From CAVSQX01 sp963730225 (GTDB lineage: Bacteria; Planctomycetota; Phycisphaerae; Tepidisphaerales; Tepidisphaeraceae), in the NCBI GenBank assembly GCA_963730225.1, contig CAVSQX010000002.1, forward strand, positions 1,271,287-1,335,286: a DNA stretch of 64,000 bases. The letters are read 5' to 3'. Shown here in pieces: positions 8,829 to 20,335 of this stretch. Position 1 is the first letter of the stretch; each line of letters begins with the position of its first letter. The position numbers were made by a program, and so were the translations under genes. The notes below the pieces were generated by a model, which saw nothing but the letters and a program-made list of their open reading frames with translations, made no database searches and was not told the origin of the DNA.

Positions 8829-10562
8829 CTATGGCTGGGCTGGGGAGGATTGGGAATCCTTCAGCACCTGATCCTCGGCTTTGTCGATTTCCGTGTCGGG
8901 CATGCCCAGGTACTGGTGCACGCGCAAATCGGTCACGTTCTTCAGCCGCAGATTTGGGACATCGTCGCCGTGCTTGGCCTGGATGTTGGTGAAGGCGGCG
9001 TTTTGCACGTCATCGAGCACGAACGGCGATCGCATGTCATCGTGATCGTAAGAGAGTTTCACGTCGTCGAAATCAATTCCGCGCACGTGGCGGATGTAAA
9101 ATCCATAGGCCGGTGAATCGCCGAACATGGATGGTTCGGGATAGGTTTTGATTTTCTCCGCGGGCTGGGAGGTGGCCCATTTCTCCGGTGCGCCGCCGCG
9201 GCAGAAAATCTGGATGTGGCTGAGCTGAATGTCAGCGACGTCGTGATCGGGAACGCCGCTGATGATGGAGGCGTAGCGCGGGTCGACATCGTACGCCACG
9301 AGGTTGCTGATGTTGATGCGCTGGAGGGTACCGACTTCGGTGCCCTTGGGCGCTCGCAGCCGGGCGCCGAGCCGGAGAAAAATCGGCGAGTTCTGCACGT
9401 GCCGCATCGTGATGTTGGAAATGCAGACATCTTCCAGCGGCCCGCCATCGACTTGCTCCAGCGCCAGTCCCCGGCAGAAGTCGAACACGCAGTTGCTGAT
9501 GGTGACGTTGCGAAACCCGCCGTTGGCTTCGGTTCCCATTTTGATGCGGCCGGTGGGGCCTTGTTTGTTGCCGCCTGCAATCGTTTGCGTAAAGGGCTCG
9601 CAAGTTCCGTCCAGCAGCGTTCCAACCACGTATCCGCTGACCTGGCAATTGGTAATCGTGATGTTCTCCGCCGGTTTGTTGAAGCCCAGGGCGTAATCGG
9701 CCTTGAGGCAAATGCCATCGTCGTAGGGTGAATTCACATAACAATTGGAAACGCGCACATTCCGGCAACTGTCGATGTCCATGCCGTCGCGGTTGGTATC
9801 GATCTTGAGATTGTCGAGCGTGAGATTGTCGATCCCCGTCGCCAGGATGCCGAAATGCCCGCCGCCGAAGATGTAAAAATCACGAAGCGTGACGTTCTTG
9901 CAGAGCTTGAGCGCGATCGCCTTGTCCCCCTGCCCATCGTGCAGCGTGTCGCGCTTGTTCGGATACGTCGGCTCACGATCGCGATCCTGCGAAGCCCGCG
10001 TGGTCGGCGTCTCATCCGGCATTGTGGTCAGCGGATTGGCCGGCGGCGCTTCCGTTTTGCCGATTCCCGCGCCCGGCTTTCCCGCGCCGCGCACCAGCCC
10101 CTGGCTTCCATCAATTCCACCCTGGCCGACGATCGCAACGTTCTGGATGTTCTCGCCCCAAATCAGGCTATTGTGAAAGTGCGTGTGTCCGAAGTCCTGA
10201 TATTTGTCGAACGCATTGGGCTCCGGCGCATTGTACGATGGATCCCCGCTGCCTGCCTTGGCCGGCGGGGCAGCGGCGATCACCGCGCCCTGATCCAGGT
10301 AAATCGTCACGTTGCTTTTGAGATGGATCGAATAACACTTGTATCGCCCCGCCGGCAGATACACGGTTCCGCCGCCCGCCTTCGATGCCGCGTCGATCGC
10401 CTGATTGATCGCGTCGGTATCCAGTGCCGTTCCATCTCCTGCGGCTCCAAAATGTTTGACGTCAAACGAATTGCCCGCCATGGAATCGGGCTGAGCGCGA
10501 TCGACCAGCGGCAGCAGCATCGTCAGCAGGCCACAGGCGAACAAAATGGCTTTTTGGTTCAT
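8829..10562 (-). CDS. Secreted GH28 polygalacturonase-like pectinase
   Basis: A 577-residue protein with a Sec signal peptide (MNQKAILFACGLLTMLLPLV). A pectate-lyase-like N-terminal start (FDVKHFGAAGDG) and a right-handed beta-helix follow. GH28 signature regions are visible: NRDGMDID (the NTDG-like Asp) and YDDGICLKAD (paired Asp). The canonical GHG His motif is not obvious, so a rhamnogalacturonan- or other uronate-directed specificity, or loss of activity, is possible. An insert at ~residues 160-215 (GKPGAG..., DETPTTRASQDRD) is unusual. It lies just downstream of, and on the same strand as, the porin gene, suggesting pectin-type polysaccharide use and uptake. The start at 10562 is set by the signal peptide. 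Confidence 0.8.
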   Translation of the reverse strand: MNQKAILFACGLLTMLLPLVDRAQPDSMAGNSFDVKHFGAAGDGTALDTDAINQAIDAASKAGGGTVYLPAGRYKCYSIHLKSNVTIYLDQGAVIAAAPPAKAGSGDPSYNAPEPNAFDKYQDFGHTHFHNSLIWGENIQNVAIVGQGGIDGSQGLVRGAGKPGAGIGKTEAPPANPLTTMPDETPTTRASQDRDREPTYPNKRDTLHDGQGDKAIALKLCKNVTLRDFYIFGGGHFGILATGIDNLTLDNLKIDTNRDGMDIDSCRNVRVSNCYVNSPYDDGICLKADYALGFNKPAENITITNCQVSGYVVGTLLDGTCEPFTQTIAGGNKQGPTGRIKMGTEANGGFRNVTISNCVFDFCRGLALEQVDGGPLEDVCISNITMRHVQNSPIFLRLGARLRAPKGTEVGTLQRINISNLVAYDVDPRYASIISGVPDHDVADIQLSHIQIFCRGGAPEKWATSQPAEKIKTYPEPSMFGDSPAYGFYIRHVRGIDFDDVKLSYDHDDMRSPFVLDDVQNAAFTNIQAKHGDDVPNLRLKNVTDLRVHQYLGMPDTEIDKAEDQVLKDSQSSPAQP

Positions 10563-10608
10563 GGGCGGAAATCTTCCCTTGGCTGCGCCCCCGAAGCAAG
10601 TCGGACGA

Positions 10609-12022
10609 TCAGATCCAAATCTGGAATTGCAATCTCAGCACGAATTCGTTGTGACCGTTGTCTTTCAGAATTCCCAGGGCATCGGAATCCACCGGCGATC
10701 CGACGGGCAGCCAGGTCGCATCGAGCGTCACCTTGGCGTTCTGCTTGTGAATGTAATAGTTGGCTCCGAGGGTGATTTCCTGCGTAGTGAAATGGGTCAG
10801 CCCGGTCGTGCTTCCTTCGGGCAGGAAGACGTAATCGTAGCGCGCGAACGGCTCAAATTTCTGGTCGATGATGTAAGCGAACTGGGCCATGAATCCCGGA
10901 TCGTAGTAGTAACCAGGATGCACGCCCTGATTGGAGTGCAGATCGCGGTAGGTTCCCAGGTACTGCGCCGTAGAGCGACCATCCGCTGACGGTGTTGAAT
11001 TGAGCGTCGACGGTGTGGAACAGAACATCATTGGCGCCGGCCTGTGAATAATCGGCTCCGGCTCCGAGCACGAGAATATTCTGCTTGGCGCCCAGCGACG
11101 TGAAGCCGGAATCGTACTGGGCAAATCCGTTGAGCCCAGGCTTGCGCTGGCAGATGGCGAGAATTTCACCGCGGGTGGAAACACCGAAATCGGTCGGCGT
11201 GACGCCCGATCCACCGGTGATGCCCGCGCCCAATCCGCCGGCATCGAAGAATTTTGTGTTGACGCTGTTGAACCCGTCGTGAAGGACAAGCTGGCCGCGC
11301 AGATCATCGTGATCGTAAATCAGCGAAGCGCCCTGAACGCGTCCCGTTTGGCCGCCGCCCAGCGTCGCTTCCAGGAACGAACGGTCGACAGCCATCAGCG
11401 TCGCTTCGGAGAGGTTTCTCTCGTGGAAAATCGGATCCTTGAATTGCCCGACTTTCAGCGAGAAGGGGGATTGCCCGAAATGATAACTGGCGTAGGCGTC
11501 CAGCACGCTCAGCGCAGCGCCCTGATCGGCCTGGAATTGAAACCAGTAATAAATCTGCGAGGTGAAATTGCCCTGGAAGACCAGACGCAAGCGGGTGAGA
11601 TCGAATCCGTTTTGCGTGTCGTAGCCGGTAGCGCCGGTTTCACCGCCGCCTTTGGGAGGAATGCTCTCGCGGTATGCGGTGTCGTTGCGAATATCCACTA
11701 GCAGTTGAGGATTCAGCGAGAACGCGCCGTCTTTTGTCGCAAAGACAAACCCAACCGTCGGATCGACACCGCCGTTGAGCGGCGTACCCATGTTAAACAT
11801 GCTGGAGAAATGCGGTGGTGGAATTGTGGGGGCCGCCGCGACGTCGCCTGGCTGCGATGCTTGGTTTGCCTGCTGAGCTTTGAGTTGATCCACTTCGCTC
11901 TGAAGATTCTGCACCTGTTGCGTCAGTTGTTGATCGTCGGCGGCAAATACATGGCTTGACGCCGCCAAGGCCAGCGCGACCGCGGAAGACAGGGCCAGGA
12001 ACGATTGTTTCTTGCTGTTCAT
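10609..12022 (-). CDS. Outer-membrane porin, OprO/OprP-like (one frameshift)
   Basis: About 470 residues: a signal peptide (MNSKKQSFLALSSAVALALA ... SHVFAA), a short coiled coil (QQLTQQVQNLQSEVDQLKAQ) that probably anchors to the periplasmic layer, then a 16-18-strand-like barrel ending in ..FVLRLQFQIWI with a terminal aromatic/hydrophobic strand. Family features include TRLRLVFQGNFTSQIYYWFQ and SFLEATLGGGQTGRVQG. The frame breaks near 10975 (..GWSLYGA / YLGTYRDLHSNQ..), and the second half continues to 10609 in another frame. ATG 12022 is preceded by GGAG about 9 nt upstream. It probably provides anion or oligosaccharide uptake beside the GH28 gene. Confidence 0.75.
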
Positions 12023-12251
12023 TTGCGCGATCTCCAAGGGCCTAAAGCGACATTATCGTAAGTTGAACTAAAACTACATTAAAAGTAGGAATTTGCAAGT
12101 ATTGGTGTCTGGAATGACAGACAATTTCATAAATTCAGATTCTCATTGATTTTATGCGATTTTGTGGGAGGTTTTGCGATGTTTTTGTAGCAATTGTGGT
12201 CGAATTTTGGTTGTTCGCATGTCGTGGCCAGCGGGCATAAATTTTCTCGAA

Positions 12252-12281
12252 TTGACGAGCTGAGCCCAGATCGGTTATCCT
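12252..12281 (+). promoter_or_regulatory. Putative sigma-70-type promoter of imuA
   Basis: TTGACG (12252-12257) and TATCCT (12276-12281) are 18 bp apart and end 27 bp before the imuA start codon. The 286-bp gap 12023-12308 between the divergent porin and imuA genes is AT-rich. No convincing LexA operator was found, although this cassette is usually SOS-controlled. Confidence 0.4.
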
Positions 12282-12308
12282 AACAAAATACGAACAACGG
12301 GGAACGCA

Positions 12309-13019
12309 ATGCACGCCAATTCAAAGGCACAGTTGCTGCGCGCGTTGGAGGGAAAACAATCCCTTCAGCGACGGCACGATTCATTTCACAGTGGTTTGGA
12401 TCTGCTCGATGAGCTTGCTCCCGGCGGAGCTTTTCGCTTCGGCGCGGTGCATGAGCTGCTCTGGGATCGGCGTGCCGGAGCGGCGCCGGCATCCGTCGCC
12501 CTGCTGTTGGCGCGAGCGGCAGGCAACGGGGCCATCGCCTGGAGCGATCCGCAGCGCGAAATTTATCCCCCCGCCTTGGCGCAATGGGGAATCGATCTGC
12601 GCCGCGTGATTCTGCTGCGGCCCAAAGATTCAACCGAAGAATTGTGGGCCGTCGCCGAATGTCTGCGCTGCGGTGGGCTGAGCGCGACGGTGGCGATGAT
12701 CGCCCATCTGAACCGTGTGCAGGCTCGAAGATTACAGTTGGCGGCCGAGAGCGGTGGGGGAGTGGGAATTTTTTTGCGCCCCAACATCGCCGGCGAAAAA
12801 GATTACGCCGCCGCCACGCGCTGGCTGGTTCGGCCCGCCGTCGGCGATGGGCAAACCCAGCGCTGGAGCATCGAGTTGGTGCACGGTCATGGAGGACATG
12901 TCGGGAAAAATGTTCTCCTGGGGGTCAGCCGTGAATCCGGAAAAACAATTGTTGTGCGTGCATCTTCCCCATTGGCCCATCGACCGCCTGCGCCGGCGTC
13001 GCAGCGAGCTACGGGGTAA
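12309..13019 (+). CDS. imuA: ImuA, RecA-like accessory protein of SOS translesion synthesis
   Basis: A 236-residue RecA/SulA-like protein that acts with ImuB and DnaE2 in damage-induced mutagenesis. Recognisable segments are LDELAPGGAFRFGAVHELL near residue 33, RVILLRPKDSTEELWAVAEC and RLQLAAESGGGVGIFLRP, in the order expected for the family. No intact Walker A is visible, as in other ImuA proteins. It is the first gene of the cassette, and imuB follows with an ~89-bp overlap. That overlap is long and could mean the last ~30 codons are out of frame. Confidence 0.8.
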   Translation: MHANSKAQLLRALEGKQSLQRRHDSFHSGLDLLDELAPGGAFRFGAVHELLWDRRAGAAPASVALLLARAAGNGAIAWSDPQREIYPPALAQWGIDLRRVILLRPKDSTEELWAVAECLRCGGLSATVAMIAHLNRVQARRLQLAAESGGGVGIFLRPNIAGEKDYAAATRWLVRPAVGDGQTQRWSIELVHGHGGHVGKNVLLGVSRESGKTIVVRASSPLAHRPPAPASQRATG

Positions 13020-14390
13020 ACCCACGGTGCTGATGGCGACCGTTGGAACCAGACAGATCATCACCGATGTCAGCCCCGAAGTTTCCCGTGCGATTGTGGC
13101 GGGCATGACGCTGACGCAGGCCCGATCACACGATGCGGGAATTTTTGTCGCCCCCGCCCAGCCGCAGGAAGATGCCCGATCGCTTGAGGCGCTGGCCCGA
13201 TGGCTCATGCGTTTCAGCCCCAATGTGGCGATCGATCCCCCGGCGTCGATTTTTCTGGATGCGTCCGGCTTGCAGCGGATTTTTGGAGACATCCAGACGC
13301 TGCGGCAGCGTATCTCGAAGCCGCGCTGGAAAAATTGCGGTTGACAGCCCGAATCGCCGCTGCTCCCACCGCCGCCGCGGCGTGGGCGCTGGCGGTGCGC
13401 GGGGGAAAATCCGTCGACCCGTTGCCCATCGCCGCGCTTCGGCTGGAGGAAATCACCACGGGGCAATTGCGGGCATTGGGGATCAACACCATCGGCCTGC
13501 TGCTGCGATTGCCGCGGGAGCAATTGGTCTCGCGGTTTGGGCCGGGGATTTTGCATCGCATCGATCAGTTAAACGGAGATATTCCCGAGCCGTTGGTCTG
13601 GCTGACGCCGCACGTTCCCATCGCCGCCGAGATGGAATTTGAATCGGCGATCGAGTCGCTGGAAGCAATTCATCTGGCCCTGCGGGAATTGATCGGGCAG
13701 GTGGCGGGGCAGTTGGAGCGGCGCGGATTGGGGGCGCGGGAAATGCGATTGAAATTTTCCCCGCCGTACGCAACGGCGGTGGAAAAAATCGTGCGATTAA
13801 CTCGCCCCTGCCGCAATACGGCGATGCTGTTCAACCTGTTGAGTTGCGCCGTGGAGACGCTGGAAATCGACGAGGGAGTTCTGGCGATGGGGTTGTCGGT
13901 CAGCAGCACCCAGCGATTGGGCGACGCCCAGCCGGCGATGATCGGCGGAGAAGAAGAGCGATCGGCCCGGCAGGTGGATCATCTGATCGAGCGTCTGCGG
14001 GCACGGCTCGATCGCGCCGTGGAATGGGCCGCTCTGGTGGAATCGTACCTGCCGGAGCGGGCGTTTTTGTGCTCGGAGCAATCGACGGCTGCGACGGCCG
14101 CCGCTCTGGAATCTCCCCGGCCGCTGCGGCTGCTCAACGCCCCGGAGGAAATTCGGGTGATGGTTCGCCCCTCGCAAAGCCGCGAGGGATTGCCCGTTTC
14201 TTTCAGCGATCTGGAATTGACTCATCGCCTGAGCGAAGTGCGCGGGCCCGAGCGCATCGGCGGGCAATGGTGGAACGGGCGATGGAAAACGCGCGATTAT
14301 TTCGACGTGCAGGATGAGGCGGGCAAACGCTATTGGATTTTTCGCGTGGTGGAAACGCGGCGATGGTATCTGCACGGAATTTTCGGATGA
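12931..14390 (+). CDS. imuB: ImuB, catalytically inactive Y-family polymerase homologue (one frameshift)
   Basis: An adaptor protein that links the DnaE2 polymerase to the clamp. The N-terminal Y-family region starts with NPEKQLLCVHLPHWPIDRL and includes GMTLTQARSHD and IFLDASGLQRIFGD. After a frameshift near 13305 the protein continues as YLEAALEKLRLTARIAAAPT, the helix-hairpin region (LRALGINTIGLLLRLPREQL), the little-finger region and a C-terminal tail ending at 14390 (RVVETRRWYLHGIF). The start is taken as GTG 12931, with a GGGGG tract just upstream. The catalytic acidic residues of true Pol IV/V are not obvious, as expected for ImuB. Confidence 0.8.
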
Positions 14391-14397
14391 GCATGCC

Positions 14398-17300
14398 GTG
14401 CCCGAGCAACCCGAGCCAAAATTTCGCCCGGTGATTCCAGACCCGCCCGCGCAGCCCCGTCGGAATTTCCGTATGCGGAGCTGGATGTCACGACGAATTT
14501 TTCCTTTCTGCGCGGAGCGTCGCATCCGGATGAAATGGTTTATCGAGCCGCGGAATTGGGATACACCGCCATCGCCGTCACCGATGTGAACAGCGTGGCC
14601 GGCATAGTGCGGGCGCACGTGGCGGCCAAAGAGAGTGGAATGAAATTGTGCATCGGATCGCGCCTGCGACTTTCCGATGCGCCCGATCTGCTGGCGTGGG
14701 CGGAAAGTCGGGAGGGATACGCCAATCTGTGCCGGTTACTCACCCGCGGAAAACGCCGGACGGAAAAAGGATCGTGCCAGTTGCAACTGGCGGATTTGCT
14801 CGGCGGCTGCGAGGGATTGCTGGCCGCGGTGGTTTCGCAGGGCATCGATCCGGAAAAAAAGTATCCGCCGCTGCACGGAGCGATCGCGGCACTGAAGGAT
14901 GCCGTGGGCGATCGGCTGTCGCTAACCATTTCGCGCCTGGGACAGGGAACCGATCAAACCATCGAGCGCGAATCAAAAAAGCTGGCGAAATTTTTTGATG
15001 TGCATCTGCTGGCGACGAATCAATCGCATTATCACGAGCCGCAGCGGCGAAGCTTGCAGGATGTGCTGGCCTGCGTGCGGCACGGCTGCGCCATCGATCA
15101 GGCCGGATTTCGCCTCTTTGCCAACAACGACCGATTTCTAAAACCCCCCGAGCAAATGCACGAGTTGTTCGCCGACATTCCTCATGCCTTGCGCCGCGGC
15201 ATCGAGATCGCCCGGCGCTGTCAGTTCAATCTGAGCGAGCTGCGCTACGAATATCCCGACGAAGTTGTGCCGCCGGAGAAAACGGCGGTTGAATATCTGA
15301 CCGAATTGACGTGGATCGGAGCGGCCGAGCGTTATCCCGACGGCGTGCCGGCAAAAGTGCGCCGGTTGATCGAGCATGAACTGGTGTTGATCGAGCAGTT
15401 GAAGATCGTGCCGTATTTTCTGACGGTTTACGATCTGGTGCGATTCGCCCGCTCGCGCGGAATTCTGTGCCAGGGCCGCGGATCGGCCGCCAATTCCGCC
15501 GTCTGCTACTGCATCGGCGTCACCAGCGTCGATCCCGATCAGGTGGATCTGCTCTTCGAGCGGTTTGTCTCTGCCGCCCGCGATGAGCCGCCCGACATCG
15601 ACATCGACTTCGAACACGAGCGGCGCGAGGAGGTGATTCAATACGTCTACGAAAAATACGGCCGCGATCGCGCCGCGATGACGGCCGAGGTGATTTCGTA
15701 CCGGGGTCGATCGGCCGTGCGCGATGTCGGCAAAGCTATGGGATTGGGATTGGATGCCGTGGAGTCGATTGCCAAACGGCTGGATTGGTGGGATCGCGGA
15801 AAACTCACGCCCGAAAAAATCCGCGAAGTTGGTTTGGACCCGGATGATCGGGCCGTGATGCACGTGTTGAATTTATCGGGCCAATTGCTCGGCTTTCCCC
15901 GACATCTGAGCCAGCACGTCGGCGGCATGGTGATGTGCCGCCGGCCGCTGTGCGAAATCGTCCCGATCGAAAACGCCAGCATGGCCGATCGCACGGTGCT
16001 GGAATGGGATAAAGATGACATCGAGGCGCTGGGATTGTTGAAGGTGGATGTGTTGGCGCTGGGAATGCTGACCTGCATTTCCAAGGCGATGGGGATGGTG
16101 AATGGGTGGGGAAATTCGAAGTACGAAATTCGAAATTCGAATCAAATTCGAATGACGAATTCCGAATTTCGTACTTCGAATTTCTCCCGCCTCCTCGCCC
16201 TCCACACCATTCCTCAAAACGACCCTCTCGTCTACGACATGATCTGCAACGCCGACACCATCGGCGTGTTCCAGATCGAATCGCGCGCTCAGATGTCCAT
16301 GCTTCCACGTCTGAAGCCGAAAAATTTTTACGATCTGGTGATCGAAGTCGCCATTGTCCGTCCCGGGCCGATTCAGGGAAACATGGTGCATCCCTATCTG
16401 CGGCGGCGCGACGGAATCGAAAAAGTTTCGTATCCGAAGCCGGAATTGGAAAAAGTGCTGGGGTGCACGCTGGGTGTTCCATTGTTTCAGGAACAGGCGA
16501 TGAAGGTGGCGATGGTGGCGGCCGGGTTTTCCGCCGCCGAGGCCGATCAGCTTCGGCGAGCCATGGCGGCATGGAGATACAACGGGAAAATCGAACAGTT
16601 CCATCGCAAGATCGTCGACGGCATGATCGCCAACGGATATCAGCAGGCGTTCGCCGAGCAGTGCTTCGAGCAGATCAAGGGGTTCGGCGAATACGGTTTT
16701 CCCGAAAGCCATGCGGCGTCGTTCGCGCTGCTGGTCTACGCCAGCGCGTGGCTGAAGTGCCATCACCCGGCCGAATTCTGCGCGGCGATTCTCAACAGCC
16801 AGCCGATGGGATTTTATGCCCCGGCGCAACTGGTGCGCGATGCGCAGGAACACGGCGTGGACGTGCGGGCGGTCGATGTGAATCACAGCGATTGGGATTG
16901 CACGCTGGAAGATTCGGCCAAAAATTCTCCCGCGGTGCGGCTGGGGTTTCGGATGATCAAGGGATTTCAAACAGCTTGGGCGCAGCACATCGAACAGCGG
17001 CGGAAAACATGCGGAAAGTTCGAATCGATCGATCATTTTCACGAAATGACCGAACTGCCCGTTACCGCCGTGGCGAAGTTGGCCGGAGCCGATGCGTTTG
17101 GATCGCTGCCGAAAAAACGGCGAGATGCGCTGTGGGACACGCTGGCGCTGCCGGCCGAGCGAATGCCGATTCGGGATAAATCTCAATCACCGGCGGCCGC
17201 TCTGCCGGCGATGCAGTTGGGCGAGGAAATCCGCGCGGATTATGGAACCACGGGGTTGTCGCTCAAGGGACATCCGCTGGCTCTGCTGCGCGATCGTCTG

Positions 17301-17633
17301 AAGCAGCGCGGAATCATTTCGGCGACGGAGGTGTGGAATCTGCGGCACGGCAGTTGGGTCGGCGTGGCTGGCATCGTGCTGGTGCGGCAGCGGCCGGGAA
17401 CGGCGTCGGGAATCGTGTTTGAAACTTTGGAAGATGAAACGGGCGTGGTAAATCTGATCATTCGTCCGCATATCTTCGATCAGTATCGCGCCGCCGCCCG
17501 GCATGCGTCGCTGCTGATGGCCCAGGGAAACATCGAGCGGCAGGGAAAAGTTCAGCACATCATGGCGATGCGGCTGTTTGATCTGAGCGAAATGCTGGGC
17601 GGATGCGATCAGCCGTCACGCGATTTCCATTGA
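14398..17633 (+). CDS. dnaE2: Error-prone DNA polymerase III alpha subunit DnaE2 (frameshift near start; internal repeat insertion)
   Basis: C-family polymerase for translesion synthesis with ImuA/ImuB. The PHP domain begins YAELDVTTNFSFLRGASHPDE, upstream of ATG 14535, so that ATG is too late. A likely start is GTG 14398 in another frame, with an indel near 14455. Catalytic signatures are intact: CQGRGSAANS, PPDIDIDFEHERREEV and VPLFQEQAMK, and the C-terminal OB-fold region ends at 17633. Between ALGMLTCISKAMGMVN and LALHTIPQNDP the protein carries about 25 extra residues (NSKYEIRNSNQIRMTNSEF ...) encoded by an ATTCGAA-type inverted repeat that keeps the frame open. Confidence 0.9.
16111..16184. 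repeat. ATTCGAA-word inverted repeat inserted in dnaE2
   Basis: Perfect 22-bp arms (16111-16132 and 16163-16184; arm starts GAAATTCGAAGTACG) flank a 30-nt loop made of the same ATTCGAA words. Flanking G and C runs extend the symmetry (GGGG / CTCCC). A related, looser copy lies at 60526-60692. The repeat contains no stop codon in the dnaE2 frame. Confidence 0.85.
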
Positions 17634-17796
17634 GAATCCGATTACCGATCGCCAACAACCCTCCGGCACTCTTGTTCTCGCCATATTATCGACCGCGCCA
17701 TTTTGTCCAGGCGCAAAAAATACCGCACCGGATTCTTAAAACAGAAGCGCACCGTTTTTTCCGATAGTAGGGCAGGCAGAAAAAGCGAGGACACCC

Positions 17797-20258
17797 ATGC
17801 AGACCGCCGAACTCGAGCCGGAATTGATCAAGCCCACAGACGCCGGCGCCGACGCCGGAGCCGGCGAAAATCTCCCCAAGATTGCGATCGACGCGCTGCC
17901 GCAAATTGTCTGGACGGCCCGGCCCAACGGTCGCTTCACGCATTTCAACCAGCGACTGTTCCAATACACGGGTCTTTCGAGCGAGGAAGCCTGCAAGGGC
18001 GCTTGGCCGCGGCCGGTACATCCGGAAGACCTGTCGCTTTGCATTTCCAAATGGCGGCGGGCGACTCGGGGCCAACGGCCGTTTGAAATTGAAATCCGAA
18101 TCCGCCGGGCCAGCGATCAGACCTATCGCTGGCACCTGGTTCGCGCGATGCCGCAGCGCGACGAGCGGGGAAAAATCATCCAATGGGTGGGCATCTGCAC
18201 CGACATCGACGATCAGAGCCGATCCAATCGCGCCTTGGAAATGGAGGTGGCCGAGCGGCAGATGGTGCAGGAATCGCTCAAGGAATTGGCCGACACGCTG
18301 GAGCAGCGTGTTGCCGAGCGCAGCGCCATCGCCGAGGCCCGGGCCCGGCAACTGGTGGAAGCCGAAAGCCGATTCCGCGAGTTGGCCGAGCGCATCGACG
18401 ATGTGTTCTGGGTTTACGAGTTGGAAAAACAAAAGATCAGCTACGTGAATCCAGCCTACCAGAAGATCGTGGGACTCAGCGCGGCGAGTCGGTTGAAGGA
18501 CGCCGATTCGTATTTGAAGCTGGTGCACGCGGAAGATCGCGCGCGTCTGGAATCGGCCGTGGAGCGCTGGAGTCGGGGCGAAAACACGGCCGAGGAATAT
18601 CGCATCGTTCGGCCCGACGGAGCGGTGCGGTGGATCTGGGAGCGAGGATTTCCGATCGCGCGGCAGACGGGGGGATCTGCCGCGTGGTCGGCCTCTCAGA
18701 AGATATCACCGAACGCAAGCAGGCGGCGGTCGATCTGACCCACGCCAAGGACGCCGCCGAAGCCGCCAGCAGAGCCAAGAGTGAATTTCTGGCCAACATG
18801 AGCCACGAGATTCGCACGCCCATGACGGCAATTCTGGGTTACACCGAGCTGATGCGGCATAACGCCCCAGGTGGCCCCGATCAGGCCGAATGCGTGCACG
18901 TGGTTCAGCGCAACGCCAAGCATCTGCTCGATCTGATCAATAATATTCTGGACTTGTCCAAGATCGAAGCGGGGAAGATGACCGTGAGCCCGCAGACGTG
19001 CGATCTGGCTCCGCTGCTGGCGGAAGTGGCGTCGCTGATGCGAGCGCGGGCGCAGGAGAAATCGCTGAAATTCACGGTGAGCTTCGACACGGCGCTGTCG
19101 CGGAACATCCGCACCGACGCCCTGCGCCTGCGGCAAATCCTCATGAATCTGCTGGGCAATGCCATCAAGTTTACCGAGGCCGGATCCGTGGAAATGCGGC
19201 TGAGCTGCAAAGCCGCGGGGCGGACCAGCCGGTTGCGAATCGACGTGTGCGACACCGGAATCGGAATGAGTCCCGAGCAGATCCAGCGGCTCTTTCAGCC
19301 TTTCTCGCAGGGCGAGGAATCGACAACCCGGCGCTTCGGTGGAACCGGACTTGGGCTGAGCATCAGCCGAAAACTGGCTCGCCTGCTGGGCGGTGACATC
19401 AGCGTCAAATCCAGTCCTGGAAAGGGAAGCACCTTCAGCGTCTGGATCGAAGCGGGAGCCGTCGATCATGGCGAAACGATACGAGAGCTGCGCGAATCCG
19501 TTGTTCCCGAGCGAGCCTCCGACGAACCGATCGGCGATTTCTCCCTTCATGGCAGGATCCTCCTGGTCGAGGACGGCAAAGACAATCAGCGGTTGATCTC
19601 CGCGCATCTGAAAATGGCCGGCGCGGAGGTGGTGATCGCCGAGAACGGCAGGACGGCGGTTGATCTGGCTCAAGCGAGCCCGTTTGACGTCATCCTGATG
19701 GACATGCAGATGCCGGTGATGGATGGCTACAGTGCCGCCGCGGAGTTGAGGAAACTCCACCTGACGGTTCCGATCATCGCGCTCACGGCCCATGCCATGT
19801 CCGACGATCGCGACCGTTGCGTCGCCAGCGGATGCACCGATTACCTGACCAAGCCGGTGCAGCGCGATTGCCTGCTGCAAACCGTGGCACGCTATCTCGG
19901 CCACCCCGCATCGCCGCCGCCGGAAAAATCGAAAAGGATTCGCAGCAGCATGGGGGACCAGCCCGAGATGAGTACCATCATCCGTGAATTCGTCGATGAT
20001 TTGCCGGGTGAGGCTGCAAAAATAGAGGATGCCATGAAGCGCAGCGATCTGGAAACGCTGCGACGGATCGTGCATCAGCTTCGGGGAGCGTGCGGCGGAT
20101 ACGGGTTTGACATCGGCACCGAATGTGCGGCCGAGGTTGAGGAATTGCTCAAATCGGCGCCGGGGGCCGCGGGAACGATCGAAAAAATCAATTCCTTGGT
20201 TCAACTTATTGGCTCCTTTGAGGCTTTCGATGGCGTCAAGCTTGCCGTAGCCGAATAA
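17797..20258 (+). CDS. Hybrid sensor histidine kinase PAS-PAS-HisKA-HATPase-REC-HPt (one frameshift)
   Basis: About 820 residues, no TM segment, so a cytosolic sensor. PAS 1 (~30-135, IVWTARPNGRFTHFNQRLFQ) and PAS 2 (~190-300, DDVFWVYELEKQKISYVNPA) are separated by a coiled coil. HisKA has the phospho-His in NMSHEIRTPMTAILGY. The HATPase N, G1 and G2 boxes are LMNLLGNAIKF, CDTGIGM and GGTGLGLSIS. A receiver domain (VILMDMQMPVMDG, acceptor Asp) and an HPt domain (IVHQLRGACGGYGF, phospho-His) follow, giving a full His-Asp-His relay. The frame breaks in a G6 run at ~18672 (CAGACGGGGGG), between PAS 2 and HisKA, where one missing G would restore it. The REC-GGDEF gene follows 77 bp downstream and is a likely output partner. 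Confidence 0.85.
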
Positions 20259-20335
20259 CCCCGTTTAGCCCCCGCTGATTCACCGTGGGCTGGGCGGGGG
20301 ATGCAAAGAAATCCAAGCAACGCAGGAGTTCGCAG

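Noticed and set aside
12100..12308. LexA (SOS) box upstream of imuA
   Set aside because: No E. coli-type CTG-N10-CAG or Gram-positive GAAC-N4-GTTC site with acceptable match was found.
16106..17186. Long overlapping frames on both strands inside dnaE2
   Set aside because: The dnaE2 frame carries all family motifs across the region; the others are GC-rich shadows.
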